Program-made: the position numbers and the translations under genes | Assembly: GCA_963848675.1 (NCBI GenBank) | Contig: CAWKEY010000062.1 | Location: 1 to 39,659, forward strand | DNA length: 39,659 bases | Source of the DNA: CAWKEY01 sp963848675 | GTDB lineage: Bacteria; Pseudomonadota; Gammaproteobacteria; Methylococcales; Methylomonadaceae | Direction of reading: 5' to 3' | The notes under the pieces: generated by a model | Told to the model about the DNA's origin: nothing | The model's database searches: none | Seen by the model: the letters and a program-made list of their open reading frames with translations, nothing else | In this document: piece after piece, positions 1 through 8,067 of the stretch | Layout of the letters: every line of letters begins with the position of its first letter | Numbering within the stretch: position 1 is the stretch's first letter

Positions 1-491
1 CGAAAGAAAGTCACCAGTTCACCGGCTAACGGATGACTAAGCACCCAACGGGCCGAGCCCAAGCACTTGGGTTTTCGAGTGGCTTTGGCGTACAGCGATT
101 TTGCCGCCAGCCAAGCGTCCGGCCGGTCGGCCCAGGCAATGAAATCCCGGTTGCGAATGCGTCCGAGCTGCTGATGCTGATCCGCCGTCAGGGGCGAGCA
201 GTCGACAAGGATTAACGGCATGGGCAGGGACTGCAACAACCACTGGGTCATAGCACCTTATAGCGCCATGCGTTCGGTGTTGAGATGGCGATTCCCGGCT
301 AAGCGATCCATCCGTTTGATTTTATGTTTGATATAGACAGGTCCGGAAAGCGCCCGCCCGAGCGCCGTAATGGATACTGACGCTCCACTCAAACCAGCCT
401 CGACAGCAGCCATCAGAGCCTGGAGCCGGGTAGCATGAATACTGGGGAGTTTTTCTTTCAATAAGTTATGCAGCAGAGCGATAATCGACAT
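1..491 (-). pseudogene. IS4-family (IS10-like) transposase remnant, truncated by window edge
   Basis: Reading from the ATG at 491-489, the first 77 codons resemble the N-terminus of IS4/IS10-type transposases (phrases HATRLQALMAAVEAGLSG and KHKIKRMDRLAGNRHLN). An in-frame TAA at 260-258 stands where the family normally has a tyrosine codon (MAL-stop-GAMTQWLLQ). Reading continues in the same frame without further stops to base 1. The first catalytic Asp region is present (ILVDCSPLTADQ), but it runs directly into GRIRNRDFIAWADRP, which in intact relatives lies some 70-100 residues further on. The segment with the second catalytic Asp therefore appears deleted, with the joint near 161-172. One nonsense codon plus one internal deletion make this a non-functional relic. 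No terminal inverted repeat could be identified with confidence. Confidence 0.75.
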
Positions 492-664
492 AAATTTATC
501 CTTCCAGGTTACTATTTTAGAATGAATTATTATGCTCAGACTGGCTAAATCTTGTTTTTATCCTAATTTTGCCCAGCAATGCATTGTTTTTTATTGATAT
601 TTTGTGGGAATACCTCAGGGACAGCGCTATTCAGCTGTAATGAGTGCAGGACTCTATCTTAAAC

Positions 665-1375
665 TCAATGAATATTTGTCTGGACAGAGGGGTCCACTTT
701 ATATTTCTGATATCGTGTAGGATCGATTGTTCCAGCCGCTATGAATCCAGCTTTTCTCAATCGACAGGCATCACAAACACCACAAGCACGGCCCCGATCA
801 TCAGCAGAATAACAAGACACGGTGAACTTATAGTCCACTCCTAATTCAATGCCCTGCTTAATAATTTCCGCTTTACTAAGCTCAATCAGGGGGGTGTGGA
901 TTATGAAGCGTTCGCCTTCTACGCCGGCTTTAGTGGCTATGCTTGCCAAGTCTTGAAAGGCTTTAATAAACTCAGGCCGGCAGTCGGGATAGCCTGAATA
1001 ATCGACGGCATTGACACCAATAAAAATATCATGCACCTTTAAAACTTCTGCCCAGGCTAGGGCAAAAGACAAAAACAAGGTATTTCTTGCGGGCACATAG
1101 GTTACAGGTATGCCTTCCTGGAGAGTATCGGGTACGGCAATATGTTCATCCGTCAGCGCAGACCCGCCAATCGAACCCAAACCAAAATGAATGATTTTAT
1201 GCTCTGCTACCTGATAATCAGCGGCAATCTGGGCGGCTGCTTTTAGCTCGGCGTTATGTCGCTGTCCGTAATTAAAGCTTAACGCGTAGCAGGTAAATCC
1301 TTGCTGCTTTGCAATAGCAAGCGCTGTAATGGAGTCGAGTCCGCCCGAAAGCAGGACGATGGCTTTTTTCTGCAT
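665..1375 (-). CDS. queC: 7-cyano-7-deazaguanine (preQ0) synthase QueC
   Basis: QueC converts 7-carboxy-7-deazaguanine to preQ0 with ATP and ammonia, a cytoplasmic step in queuosine synthesis. The 236-residue product has the N-type ATP pyrophosphatase P-loop SGGLDS at residues 10-15. A C-terminal zinc site is formed by Cys188, Cys198, Cys201 and Cys204 (CGVCDAC). Length is normal for the family. It follows queE by two bases and is the last gene of the tol-pal/que run. The ATG is directly preceded by the end of queE, so translation is probably coupled. Downstream (492-664) no gene is seen before the transposase relic. Confidence 0.96.
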   Translation of the reverse strand: MQKKAIVLLSGGLDSITALAIAKQQGFTCYALSFNYGQRHNAELKAAAQIAADYQVAEHKIIHFGLGSIGGSALTDEHIAVPDTLQEGIPVTYVPARNTLFLSFALAWAEVLKVHDIFIGVNAVDYSGYPDCRPEFIKAFQDLASIATKAGVEGERFIIHTPLIELSKAEIIKQGIELGVDYKFTVSCYSADDRGRACGVCDACRLRKAGFIAAGTIDPTRYQKYKVDPSVQTNIH

Positions 1376-1377
1376 GT

Positions 1378-2022
1378 TTATTTACCTTGGGCATCATCCC
1401 AAAGTATTTTGTGTAGTTGGATTTGAAAGCGAACAGGCAATCTGTCCTGAAGAATTTTTTCCGCCAGTTCCGTTGGGTGTTGTCGCCCCATGACCGGAGA
1501 AAATAATATTTCACAGCGGCCAGGCAAATCATATTGATCCATGACTGCCTTGGACCACTGATAATCCTCATCGGAACCGATGACGAATTTTAGCTGGTCT
1601 TTAGCGCCCAGATTGTCGATATTGCTGTAAAGATTTTTGCCAAGCTCACCTGAGCTGGGGGTTTTGAGATCCATAACCTTGATAACACGCGGATCTACGG
1701 CAGATACATCGAGTGCCCCGCTGGTTTCAAGCGAAACCACATAGCCTTTATCAAGCAATGCAGACATCAATTCGTAACAGGCTGGCTGCGCAAGCGGTTC
1801 TCCTCCGGTGACGGTAATATAGTGAGTGCGATATTGTTCGACTTCGGCAATGATGGCATTAATATCCATTCTCTTGCCGCCGGTAAAGGCATAAGCTGTA
1901 TCGCAATAAACACATCTTAATGGACAACCGGTGAGCCGGATAAAGACGGTGGGTAACCCTACTGTATTCGACTCACCCTGCAGGGAGTAAAAAATTTCGG
2001 TGATGCGTAAGGAACTCGCCAT
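1378..2022 (-). CDS. queE: 7-carboxy-7-deazaguanine synthase QueE
   Basis: QueE is a radical-SAM enzyme that turns 6-carboxytetrahydropterin into 7-carboxy-7-deazaguanine, the step before QueC. The cluster-binding motif CPLRCVYC (C-x3-C-x2-C, Cys33/37/40) lies near the N-terminus, and the SAM-binding TGGEPL follows. I chose the ATG at 2022-2020, whose A is shared with the TGA stop of cpoB (TGATG overlap), over the TTG one codon upstream. That gives 214 residues, normal for the family. The neighbouring queC confirms the pathway. Confidence 0.95.
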   Translation of the reverse strand: MASSLRITEIFYSLQGESNTVGLPTVFIRLTGCPLRCVYCDTAYAFTGGKRMDINAIIAEVEQYRTHYITVTGGEPLAQPACYELMSALLDKGYVVSLETSGALDVSAVDPRVIKVMDLKTPSSGELGKNLYSNIDNLGAKDQLKFVIGSDEDYQWSKAVMDQYDLPGRCEILFSPVMGRQHPTELAEKILQDRLPVRFQIQLHKILWDDAQGK

Positions 2023-2873
2023 CAATGCTTGGCTTCATCCATCTGAAATAATCTTTTTGTTGCCAGATGCGCCGCTGTCGAATCAGGAAAATCGGTTGTC
2101 ACTCGCGTCAAATATTCACGAGCTTTAGTCCAGTTTTTTTGCTCATACTCGATATATCCCAGCTTTAGCAAAGCATCGGGCACTTTGGCACTGCCAGGAT
2201 AATTATCGATGACGAGCTTAAAAGCATTGCGCGCTGAATTGATATCCTGCTTGACTTTATAGGCCTCGCCTAACCAGTATTGCGCATTATTGGCAAATAC
2301 GCCCCCAGGGTACTGGCTGATCAGCCCGTTGAAACCGGCTATTGCCTGGTCGGTTTGTCCATTTCTGAGCGCTTCATACGCTTGTTGATATAGCAGTTTC
2401 TCATCACCTGAAGCCGGTGCGGGAACCGCCTGATTAGGAGCAGGTACCACAGAGGAAACAGCAGGCGTTGGCGCTTGAACTGGAGAGGGAGCTGCAGGTG
2501 CGCTCACTTTTGCTTCGGAGTCTACTGCAGGCGCCGGCTCTTGCGGATTTTCAGTTGCGGCATCTGCTCCAGCAGGCGCTTTGGTTTCGATACTTTGTAG
2601 GCGATCGTCAAAATCAGCGTACATGGTTTTTTGACGCTTTTGCAACTCAATGATTTGATAGCCCTGCTCTTCTACCTTGCCAGTGAGCTGCCGCACTTCC
2701 GCCTGCATTTGATCCAAACGCCCCATCAATTCAAGCAGAGTATTGGCTGACGAAGGCTTGGGTGCATTCGCCTGTGCCGGATAAACTGAATTATCGACCA
2801 CAGGCGGCAATGGCCACGGCTCTGCATAAGCACTGCTGCAAGCACACAGCAATATAAACAAGCGCGCTTTCAT
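2022..2873 (-). CDS. cpoB: Cell division coordinator CpoB (YbgF), Tol-Pal accessory TPR protein
   Basis: CpoB is a periplasmic protein that links the Tol machine with septal peptidoglycan synthesis. The 283-residue product begins with a short signal peptide ending near SSAYA, followed by EPWPLPP. A coiled-coil stretch (about residues 45-95, LLELMGRLDQMQAEVRQLTGKVEEQ region) is the trimerisation element. Next comes a Pro/Ala-rich linker (about 100-155). The C-terminal third has three TPR-like repeats (YQQAYEALRNGQ, AQYWLGEAYKVKQ, ALLKLGYIEYEQKN). It sits immediately after pal with no gap, the standard position for this gene. Confidence 0.93.
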   Translation of the reverse strand: MKARLFILLCACSSAYAEPWPLPPVVDNSVYPAQANAPKPSSANTLLELMGRLDQMQAEVRQLTGKVEEQGYQIIELQKRQKTMYADFDDRLQSIETKAPAGADAATENPQEPAPAVDSEAKVSAPAAPSPVQAPTPAVSSVVPAPNQAVPAPASGDEKLLYQQAYEALRNGQTDQAIAGFNGLISQYPGGVFANNAQYWLGEAYKVKQDINSARNAFKLVIDNYPGSAKVPDALLKLGYIEYEQKNWTKAREYLTRVTTDFPDSTAAHLATKRLFQMDEAKH

Positions 2874-3461
2874 TTATCTACCCTGATAAACTAGCTCAAC
2901 TCGACGATTGAGTTCCCACGAAGATTCATCGTGCCCAAAGGCAGCCGGTTTTTCTTCGCCATAACTGACAACTTGTAACTGGCTTTCAGAAACGCCTTGC
3001 GCCTTCATCATGCTGGCAACTGATTTTGCTCGCTGCTCACCCAAGGCAATGTTGTACTCGCGTGAACCGCGCTCGTCGCCATGTCCTTCAAGGACCATCC
3101 TTTGGCTGGGATTGCTTTGCAGGTAGCGCGCGTGCGAGGCAATGACCGGAACAAAATCCTGCTGCACCTGGCTGCTATCCAACATGAAGTAAATGGTTTG
3201 TTTTGAAAGCGGGTTGTTTGGATCACTGAATTCAGGCCCTAAGCCATTGCCGCCCATACCACCGGCGCCGCCAGACATTGTCGAACCTGACAAACCCGAA
3301 CCACTGTTTAAACCGCTGGTTGAGGCATCGTTGATGCCCGCCGCGGCCTCTTGACTGCCGTCTGTCAAACCCAAATCTTTTTCATCATCGGAGCCACAAG
3401 CGGCCAGGAGGGTTGCGCTGAATGCCAATGCCAATATTGTTTTATTAAATTTCATTTTCAC
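2874..3461 (-). CDS. pal: Peptidoglycan-associated lipoprotein Pal
   Basis: Pal is an outer-membrane lipoprotein that binds peptidoglycan and TolB and connects the outer membrane to the wall. The 195-residue product has a lipoprotein signal with lipobox LAAC; Cys22 would be lipidated. A Gly/Ser-rich flexible linker (roughly 45-80) follows. The OmpA-like peptidoglycan-binding domain occupies residues 90-195, with the characteristic LEGHGDERGSREYNIALGEQ. The linker is longer and more glycine-rich than in E. coli Pal. It lies between tolB (56 bases upstream) and cpoB (directly abutting). ATG codons at residues 1 and 3 both give a sound signal peptide. Confidence 0.96.
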   Translation of the reverse strand: MKMKFNKTILALAFSATLLAACGSDDEKDLGLTDGSQEAAAGINDASTSGLNSGSGLSGSTMSGGAGGMGGNGLGPEFSDPNNPLSKQTIYFMLDSSQVQQDFVPVIASHARYLQSNPSQRMVLEGHGDERGSREYNIALGEQRAKSVASMMKAQGVSESQLQVVSYGEEKPAAFGHDESSWELNRRVELVYQGR

Positions 3462-3517
3462 TTTTCCAAAAATAGCTTGTTGATTTAATTTAACCTTTAG
3501 CTTACTAAGCGGCAGGC

Positions 3518-4798
3518 CTAGGGAGACCAGGCGGGCTCACGGACTTCACTGCTGTCAAACGTTAGTTTTTGTTGCATTCTACCATCGATTGATACTGCCG
3601 ATAAGTAGGCCGCCCCACCTTTTCTTGAAGCATACAAAATCAGACTGCCATTCGGTGCAAAACTGGGCGATTCATCGAGCCGGCCTTCTGTCAGCACATT
3701 CACGGTTCGGGTAGCCATATCCATGACGGCAATACGATAATCGCCGCCATTGCCATGCACCATGGCCAAATTTTTACCGTCCGGTGAGAATTTCGCGCCG
3801 GCATTATAGTCGCCGCTAAAGGTCAGCCTTTTTTCCTGGCCGCCACTGCTCGGCATGATGTACAACTGGGGCTTACCGCCTCTGTCCGAAGTAAACACAA
3901 TTTGGCTGCCATCAGGCGACCAAGTGGGTTCAGTATCGATGGCGTTGCTTTGCGTCAGCTTGATCAGGGAGCGCGACATCAGATTTAACGCATAAATATC
4001 GGGATTGCCGTCCTTGGATAAGGTCAAAGCCAGTTTCTGACCATCGGGTGACCAGGCGGGCGCGCCGTTAATTCCGGGGAATTCGGCCACCTTGGTGCGC
4101 TCACCGGTTCCCAGTGTCTGCACATAAACCGCTGCAGTCTTGCGCTCAAATGATACATAGGCTACTTTTCTGCCGTCTGGCGACCAGGCCGGTGACATCA
4201 ATGGCTCTGGCGACGTCGCTATGGTTTGCGCATTAAAACCGTCGGTATCGGCAACCTGTAGCTTATGCGTTCTCTGTTTATTGCCACCGCTGCTGGTAAT
4301 GTAAATAATGCGGCCGCTAAACACGCCTTTGTTGCCAGTGATGGCTTCAAATATAAGATCACTGATTTTATGGGCGGTTCTGCGTAAGTCTGCAGATGAT
4401 GACGTCATGCGGTATCCCAGCATTTGGGTGCCTTTATAGACATCAAACAGCTGAAACTGGATGCTATATTGACCGCGGTCTTCCGTTATCTGGCCGATAA
4501 CCAGATAATTTTGGCCTAAGGCCTGCCAGTCATTAAAACTCACCTGGTCCGGACTGCTCGGCCTGCTGCGCATATCCTGCTCATTCAGGGTTCTAAAATA
4601 TCCGCTGCGCGCCAGATCCGAATTAACCACAAATCTGACATCAACTGGCATTCCTGCGCCCTGAACGGCAAACGGCACGACAGCGATAGGCAATGCGCTT
4701 TCAATGCCTTCAGTAACTTCAATAGTTAATTCAGCGTGACTGGGCGCTATAAAAAGAAACACTAGACCCAGAAACAACACCCTTTTAAAAAAATCCAT
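3518..4798 (-). CDS. tolB: Tol-Pal system translocation protein TolB
   Basis: TolB is the periplasmic beta-propeller protein that shuttles between Pal and TolA. The 426-residue product has a signal peptide cleaved near PSHA/ELTIEV, an N-terminal alpha/beta domain (to about 160), then a six-bladed propeller. The propeller shows repeated WSPDG motifs (PAWSPDGRKVAYVS, PAWSPDGQKLALT, PTWSPDGSQIVFT, KFSPDGKNLAM). Length matches the family. An AGAGGG ribosome-binding site precedes the ATG. The 135 bases separating it from tolA hold no gene; no promoter could be assigned there with confidence. Confidence 0.96.
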   Translation of the reverse strand: MDFFKRVLFLGLVFLFIAPSHAELTIEVTEGIESALPIAVVPFAVQGAGMPVDVRFVVNSDLARSGYFRTLNEQDMRSRPSSPDQVSFNDWQALGQNYLVIGQITEDRGQYSIQFQLFDVYKGTQMLGYRMTSSSADLRRTAHKISDLIFEAITGNKGVFSGRIIYITSSGGNKQRTHKLQVADTDGFNAQTIATSPEPLMSPAWSPDGRKVAYVSFERKTAAVYVQTLGTGERTKVAEFPGINGAPAWSPDGQKLALTLSKDGNPDIYALNLMSRSLIKLTQSNAIDTEPTWSPDGSQIVFTSDRGGKPQLYIMPSSGGQEKRLTFSGDYNAGAKFSPDGKNLAMVHGNGGDYRIAVMDMATRTVNVLTEGRLDESPSFAPNGSLILYASRKGGAAYLSAVSIDGRMQQKLTFDSSEVREPAWSP

Positions 4799-4933
4799 GT
4801 TATTTCCCTCTGAAACTTAAACAACTTATTAAAAAACTTGATATTTACATTTCGGCAATTTTTCTGACATCGAATTGGAATAACCCTATCTAACTGAAAC
4901 CAATGAATCAACAACTATCCCTACTAAACCAGG

Positions 4934-6484
4934 TCATTTTGGACATAATCTATCATTTTCAGCTAAACATAAATTAAAAGACCTGAATTCCTTGGCAAAT
5001 AACTCTTTATCTGTAGGAATTGGCAACCGTGCCGCTCTTTCAACAGCATTTACCGCTGAACGATCAAAAATATCGTCTCCACTTGTCTGACCTAAAGAAG
5101 CGTCTATTACAGTACCATCGGACATTAATCTGACCTTGATTATACAAATCAAACCTTTTTTGTCAGGAGGTTGAATCCAATTTTGACTAATTTTTCGTCT
5201 AATCTCAGAAATTATTCTAGCTTTTTCAGCCTTTCTGGCCGCAATATCAGATTTGGCCGCTTCGGCCTTGGCTTGTGCTGCCGCTGCAACCTTTTCAGCG
5301 CGCGCTGCTTCAGCTTTTTCGGCGGCGGCTTTTTCACGGGCGGCTTGTTCTGCCTCGGCTTTGGCTTTTGAAGCCGCTTCGGCTTTCGCCTGTTTGGCCG
5401 CTTCGGCCTTGGCTTGTGCAGCGGCTTCTGCTTTCGCCTGCTTGGCGGCTTCGGCTTTTTCGGCAGCCGCTTTCTCGCGTGCGGCTTGTTCTGCCTCGGC
5501 TTTGGCTTTTGAAGCCGCTTCGGCTTTCGCCTGTTTGGCCGCTTCGGCCTTGGCTTGTGCAGCGGCTTCTGCTTTCGCTTGCTTGGTGGCTTCGGCTTTT
5601 TCGGCAGCCGCTTTCTCGCGTGCGGCTTGTTCTGCCTCGGCTTTGGCTTTTGCGGCCGCTTCGACTTTCGCCTGTTTGGTAGCTTCGGCCTTGGCTTGTG
5701 CTGCGGCTTCGGCTTTTTCGGCAACTGCCTTTTCACGGGCGGCCTGCTCTGCCCCGGCTTTGGCTTTTACAGCCGCTTCGGTTTTCGCCTGTTTGGCCGC
5801 TTCGGCCTTGGCTTGAGCTGCGGCTTCGGCTTTTTCGGCAACTGCCTTTTCACGGGCGGCCTGTTCTGCCTCGGCTTTTGCTTTTACAGCCGCTTCGGTT
5901 TTCGCCTGTTTGGCCGCTTCGGCCTTGGCTTGTGCTGCGGCTTCGGCTTTTTCGGCAACTGCCTTTTCACGGGCGGCCTGCTCTGCCCCGGCTTTGGCTT
6001 TTACAGCCGCTTCGGTTTTCGCCTGTTTGGCCGCTTCGGCCTTGGCTTGTTCTGCGGCTTCGGCTTTTTCGGCAGTTGCCTTTTCACGGGCGGCCTGCTC
6101 TACCTCGGCTTTTGCTTTTGCGGCCGTTTCGGCTTTCGCCTGTTTGGTAGCTTCGGCCTTGGCTTGTGCTGCCGCGGCGGCCTTCTCAGCGCGAGCGGCT
6201 TCAGCTTTATGTTCCTCTTCCAAGCGCTGCTGCCTGACGGCTACTGCTTGTTTCTCTACCTGGGACTCAGTCGGCCGCTCGGGCTCGGGCTTGGCAACTG
6301 CTGTAGATTTAGACTGCGGCTGTGCTGTGTCTTGCTCGACAATAGAAGCCTGTATAACGTCCTGAGCGGGCTTTGCTGCTTCCTTGTGTTTCAAGTTGAA
6401 GCTTAATGCGAACATGCCGATAAGAATAACGTGCAAAGCTAAAGCCAGAATGAATGGCCATGTAAATCTCTTTCGACTATCCAT
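4934..6484 (-). CDS. tolA: Tol-Pal protein TolA with an enlarged repetitive coiled-coil domain
   Basis: TolA is the inner-membrane protein that spans the periplasm and transmits force from TolQR to TolB/Pal. The product is 516 residues, longer than E. coli TolA (421). One N-terminal membrane helix is seen (about 10-30, WPFILALALHVILIGMFALS). A very long Ala/Lys/Glu helix follows (about 80-410), built from tandem repeats of 39 and 47 residues. The C-terminal TolA/TonB-like domain (about 420-516) has RRKISQNWIQPP and KVRLMSDGTVIDASLGQTSG, plus two conserved-type Cys in the last 20 residues. The extra length lies entirely in the repeat region. It follows tolR by seven bases. Confidence 0.95.
   Translation of the reverse strand: MDSRKRFTWPFILALALHVILIGMFALSFNLKHKEAAKPAQDVIQASIVEQDTAQPQSKSTAVAKPEPERPTESQVEKQAVAVRQQRLEEEHKAEAARAEKAAAAAQAKAEATKQAKAETAAKAKAEVEQAAREKATAEKAEAAEQAKAEAAKQAKTEAAVKAKAGAEQAAREKAVAEKAEAAAQAKAEAAKQAKTEAAVKAKAEAEQAAREKAVAEKAEAAAQAKAEAAKQAKTEAAVKAKAGAEQAAREKAVAEKAEAAAQAKAEATKQAKVEAAAKAKAEAEQAAREKAAAEKAEATKQAKAEAAAQAKAEAAKQAKAEAASKAKAEAEQAAREKAAAEKAEAAKQAKAEAAAQAKAEAAKQAKAEAASKAKAEAEQAAREKAAAEKAEAARAEKVAAAAQAKAEAAKSDIAARKAEKARIISEIRRKISQNWIQPPDKKGLICIIKVRLMSDGTVIDASLGQTSGDDIFDRSAVNAVERAARLPIPTDKELFAKEFRSFNLCLAENDRLCPK
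5268..6200 (-). repeat. Tandem array inside tolA with two unit lengths (117 and 141 bp)
   Basis: The same junction (CTTTT followed by GAAGCC, GCGGCC or ACAGCC, read on the plus strand) recurs at 5365, 5506, 5647, 5764, 5881, 5998 and 6115. The spacings are 141, 141, 117, 117, 117 and 117 bases. Every spacing is a multiple of three, so the frame is kept. The 141-base unit equals the 117-base unit plus 24 bases encoding one more AEAAKQAK octad. The long units lie on the C-terminal side of the coil. Array ends are approximate because the flanks keep the same biased composition. Confidence 0.9.
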
Positions 6485-6491
6485 TTACTCT

Positions 6492-6935
6492 CTATTGTTC
6501 ATTTGATTTGGTCAGCAATCCTACATTAGGCACACCGGCATTTTTCAATGCCGCCATAACGGTAACCACTTTGCCATAGCCTACGGTTTCATCAGCATTG
6601 ATCAGTACCTGCGTTTCCGGGCGATTGCTTAAGACGCCTGCGACCCGGGCATAAATATCTTCCGGCTGGATGATCTCGTCCTTATCGCCACTCGCGTTGA
6701 TGTAATATTGATAGTCTTTATCTATTGTGATGACAATGGGCGGGATATCCTTTTGCTCTACCATAGACGATTGCGCATGCGGCAAATCAACTTTCACTCC
6801 TGTTTGCAGCATCGGGGTTGTAATCATGAAGATGATCAACAATACCAAGGTGACGTCGATATAGGGAACGACGTTGATTTCCGACATGGGTTTTCTGCGG
6901 CCACGACCGCCTTGCTTACCTGATTGTGGACTCAT
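6492..6935 (-). CDS. tolR: Tol-Pal protein TolR (ExbD family)
   Basis: TolR forms, with TolQ, the proton-driven motor of the Tol complex in the inner membrane. The 147-residue product has a basic cytoplasmic N-terminus (GGRGRRKP), the ExbD signature MSEINVVPYIDVTLVLLIIF, and one membrane helix carrying the conserved proton-path Asp27. A periplasmic domain with QVLINADETVGYGKVV follows. It starts within the stop of tolQ (ATGA overlap at 6932-6935) and ends seven bases before tolA, which suggests coupled translation of the motor pair. Confidence 0.96.
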   Translation of the reverse strand: MSPQSGKQGGRGRRKPMSEINVVPYIDVTLVLLIIFMITTPMLQTGVKVDLPHAQSSMVEQKDIPPIVITIDKDYQYYINASGDKDEIIQPEDIYARVAGVLSNRPETQVLINADETVGYGKVVTVMAALKNAGVPNVGLLTKSNEQ

Positions 6936-7609
6936 TTGTTGTGCGCCTGCCGTTGCAATAAGACGACGAACTCTTCAACGAACAACTCGTATCGGCCGGT
7001 GAGCCTGTCCAGACGGGTAGCAAAACGGTTATACGAAATAACGGCGGGGATAGCCGCAAACAGACCAATCGCTGTCGCAATCAAGGCTTCGGCAATACCC
7101 GGCGCGACTTGCGCCAAGGTGGCCTGCTGCACATTACCCAAGGACCGGAATGAATTCATGATGCCCCATACCGTACCAAACAAGCCGATATAAGGACTGG
7201 TTGAGCCAACGGTAGCCAGAAACGGCAGGTGTTCATCGAGCCTATCCAGTTCCCGCGAAAGTTCAATACGCATGGCACGCTGGGCACTTTCCACTTGAAC
7301 ACCGGGATCCACATTGCCGGCCTGGCGCATACGTGAAAATTCCTTATAACCGGCCAGGAATATTTTCTCTATGCCTTCCGGTTCAAAATCTTTTGCAGTC
7401 AATCGTCTGTAAAGGTCCGTCAAGGCCGCACCGGACCAGAATTGCTCTTCAAATTCATCAGTGATTTCCAGCGCCCGGTTGAGTTCCTTGCGTTTGGAAA
7501 AGATAAACGTCCATGACACCAGTGAGGCTGCCAGCAATATCAGCATGACAAATTGAACAACAAAGCTGGCTTCTTTAATTAAATGAAAAATGGATAAATC
7601 GGTGTTCAT
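6932..7609 (-). CDS. tolQ: Tol-Pal protein TolQ (ExbB/MotA family)
   Basis: TolQ is the multi-pass inner-membrane partner of TolR. I start it at the ATG at 7609-7607 (MNTDLSIFHLIKEAS), giving 225 residues, the usual length. The open frame extends further upstream, but that part lies inside ybgC in another frame and has no TolQ-like sequence. The ATG overlaps the ybgC stop as ATGA. Three membrane segments are visible: about 15-36, 130-155 (LATVGSTSPYIGLFGTVWGI) and 165-190 (IAEALIATAIGLFAAIPAV), the last two carrying the ExbB/TolQ signatures. Confidence 0.96.
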   Translation of the reverse strand: MNTDLSIFHLIKEASFVVQFVMLILLAASLVSWTFIFSKRKELNRALEITDEFEEQFWSGAALTDLYRRLTAKDFEPEGIEKIFLAGYKEFSRMRQAGNVDPGVQVESAQRAMRIELSRELDRLDEHLPFLATVGSTSPYIGLFGTVWGIMNSFRSLGNVQQATLAQVAPGIAEALIATAIGLFAAIPAVISYNRFATRLDRLTGRYELFVEEFVVLLQRQAHNK

Positions 7610-8013
7610 TGTTTGATTTGCTCTAGTAAATTCTCGGGAATTGCTTTTGGGCGCATGGTTTGTGCATCCAGACAGGCAATGCGAATAATGCCTTCGCATA
7701 AAACTTCATCGCCTCGTTTAATTTGTTGTGCAAAGGTAAGACTGGCCTTTTTGGCAAGACAGACTTCCGCGCTGACCTGTAGCAGTTCATTAAAACGGGC
7801 CGGCCTTAAATAGTCGACCTGCACAGAACGCACGACAAAAATAATGCCTTCGTTGACGATCAGCTGATCCTGCTCGTGGCCCATGGCCCTGAGCATTTCT
7901 GTTCTTGCCCGTTCAAAAAACTTCAGATAATTGGCGTAAAACACCACGCCGCCGGCATCGGTATCTTCGTAATAAACCCGTACCGGCCAAATATAGTTTT
8001 TATTACTTATCAT
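7606..8013 (-). CDS. ybgC: Tol-Pal-associated acyl-CoA thioesterase YbgC
   Basis: This is a hotdog-fold thioesterase of the 4-hydroxybenzoyl-CoA thioesterase type, acting on acyl-CoA or acyl-ACP in the cytoplasm; its link to the Tol machine is genetic and its exact substrate unsettled. The 135-residue product carries the family active-site region YYEDTDAGGVVFYANYLKFF near the N-terminus, with Asp17/Asp19 as the catalytic candidates. It heads the tol block, overlaps tolQ by four bases and lies 54 bases after ruvB. Confidence 0.94.
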   Translation of the reverse strand: MISNKNYIWPVRVYYEDTDAGGVVFYANYLKFFERARTEMLRAMGHEQDQLIVNEGIIFVVRSVQVDYLRPARFNELLQVSAEVCLAKKASLTFAQQIKRGDEVLCEGIIRIACLDAQTMRPKAIPENLLEQIKQ

Positions 8014-8067
8014 TGTATTAATAGTACAAGCACGATGACGCTGCTGGATGCGCAGTGCGCACCCGGC

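Noticed and set aside
2468..2653. Plus-strand 61-residue open frame inside cpoB.
   Set aside because: It is a shadow of the cpoB linker, with no start signal or recognisable sequence.
5268..6200. Regular repeats that could be taken for a CRISPR array.
   Set aside because: The units are contiguous coding repeats with period a multiple of three and no unique spacers; no cas gene is near.
5171..6406. Several long open frames opposite and out of frame with tolA (both strands).
   Set aside because: They are artefacts of the Ala/Lys/Glu repeat composition; their products are low-complexity and match nothing, whereas tolA has clear terminal domains.
7610..7699. Upstream extension of tolQ by 30 codons.
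   Set aside because: The extension lies inside ybgC; the internal ATG with ATGA overlap gives the normal TolQ length.
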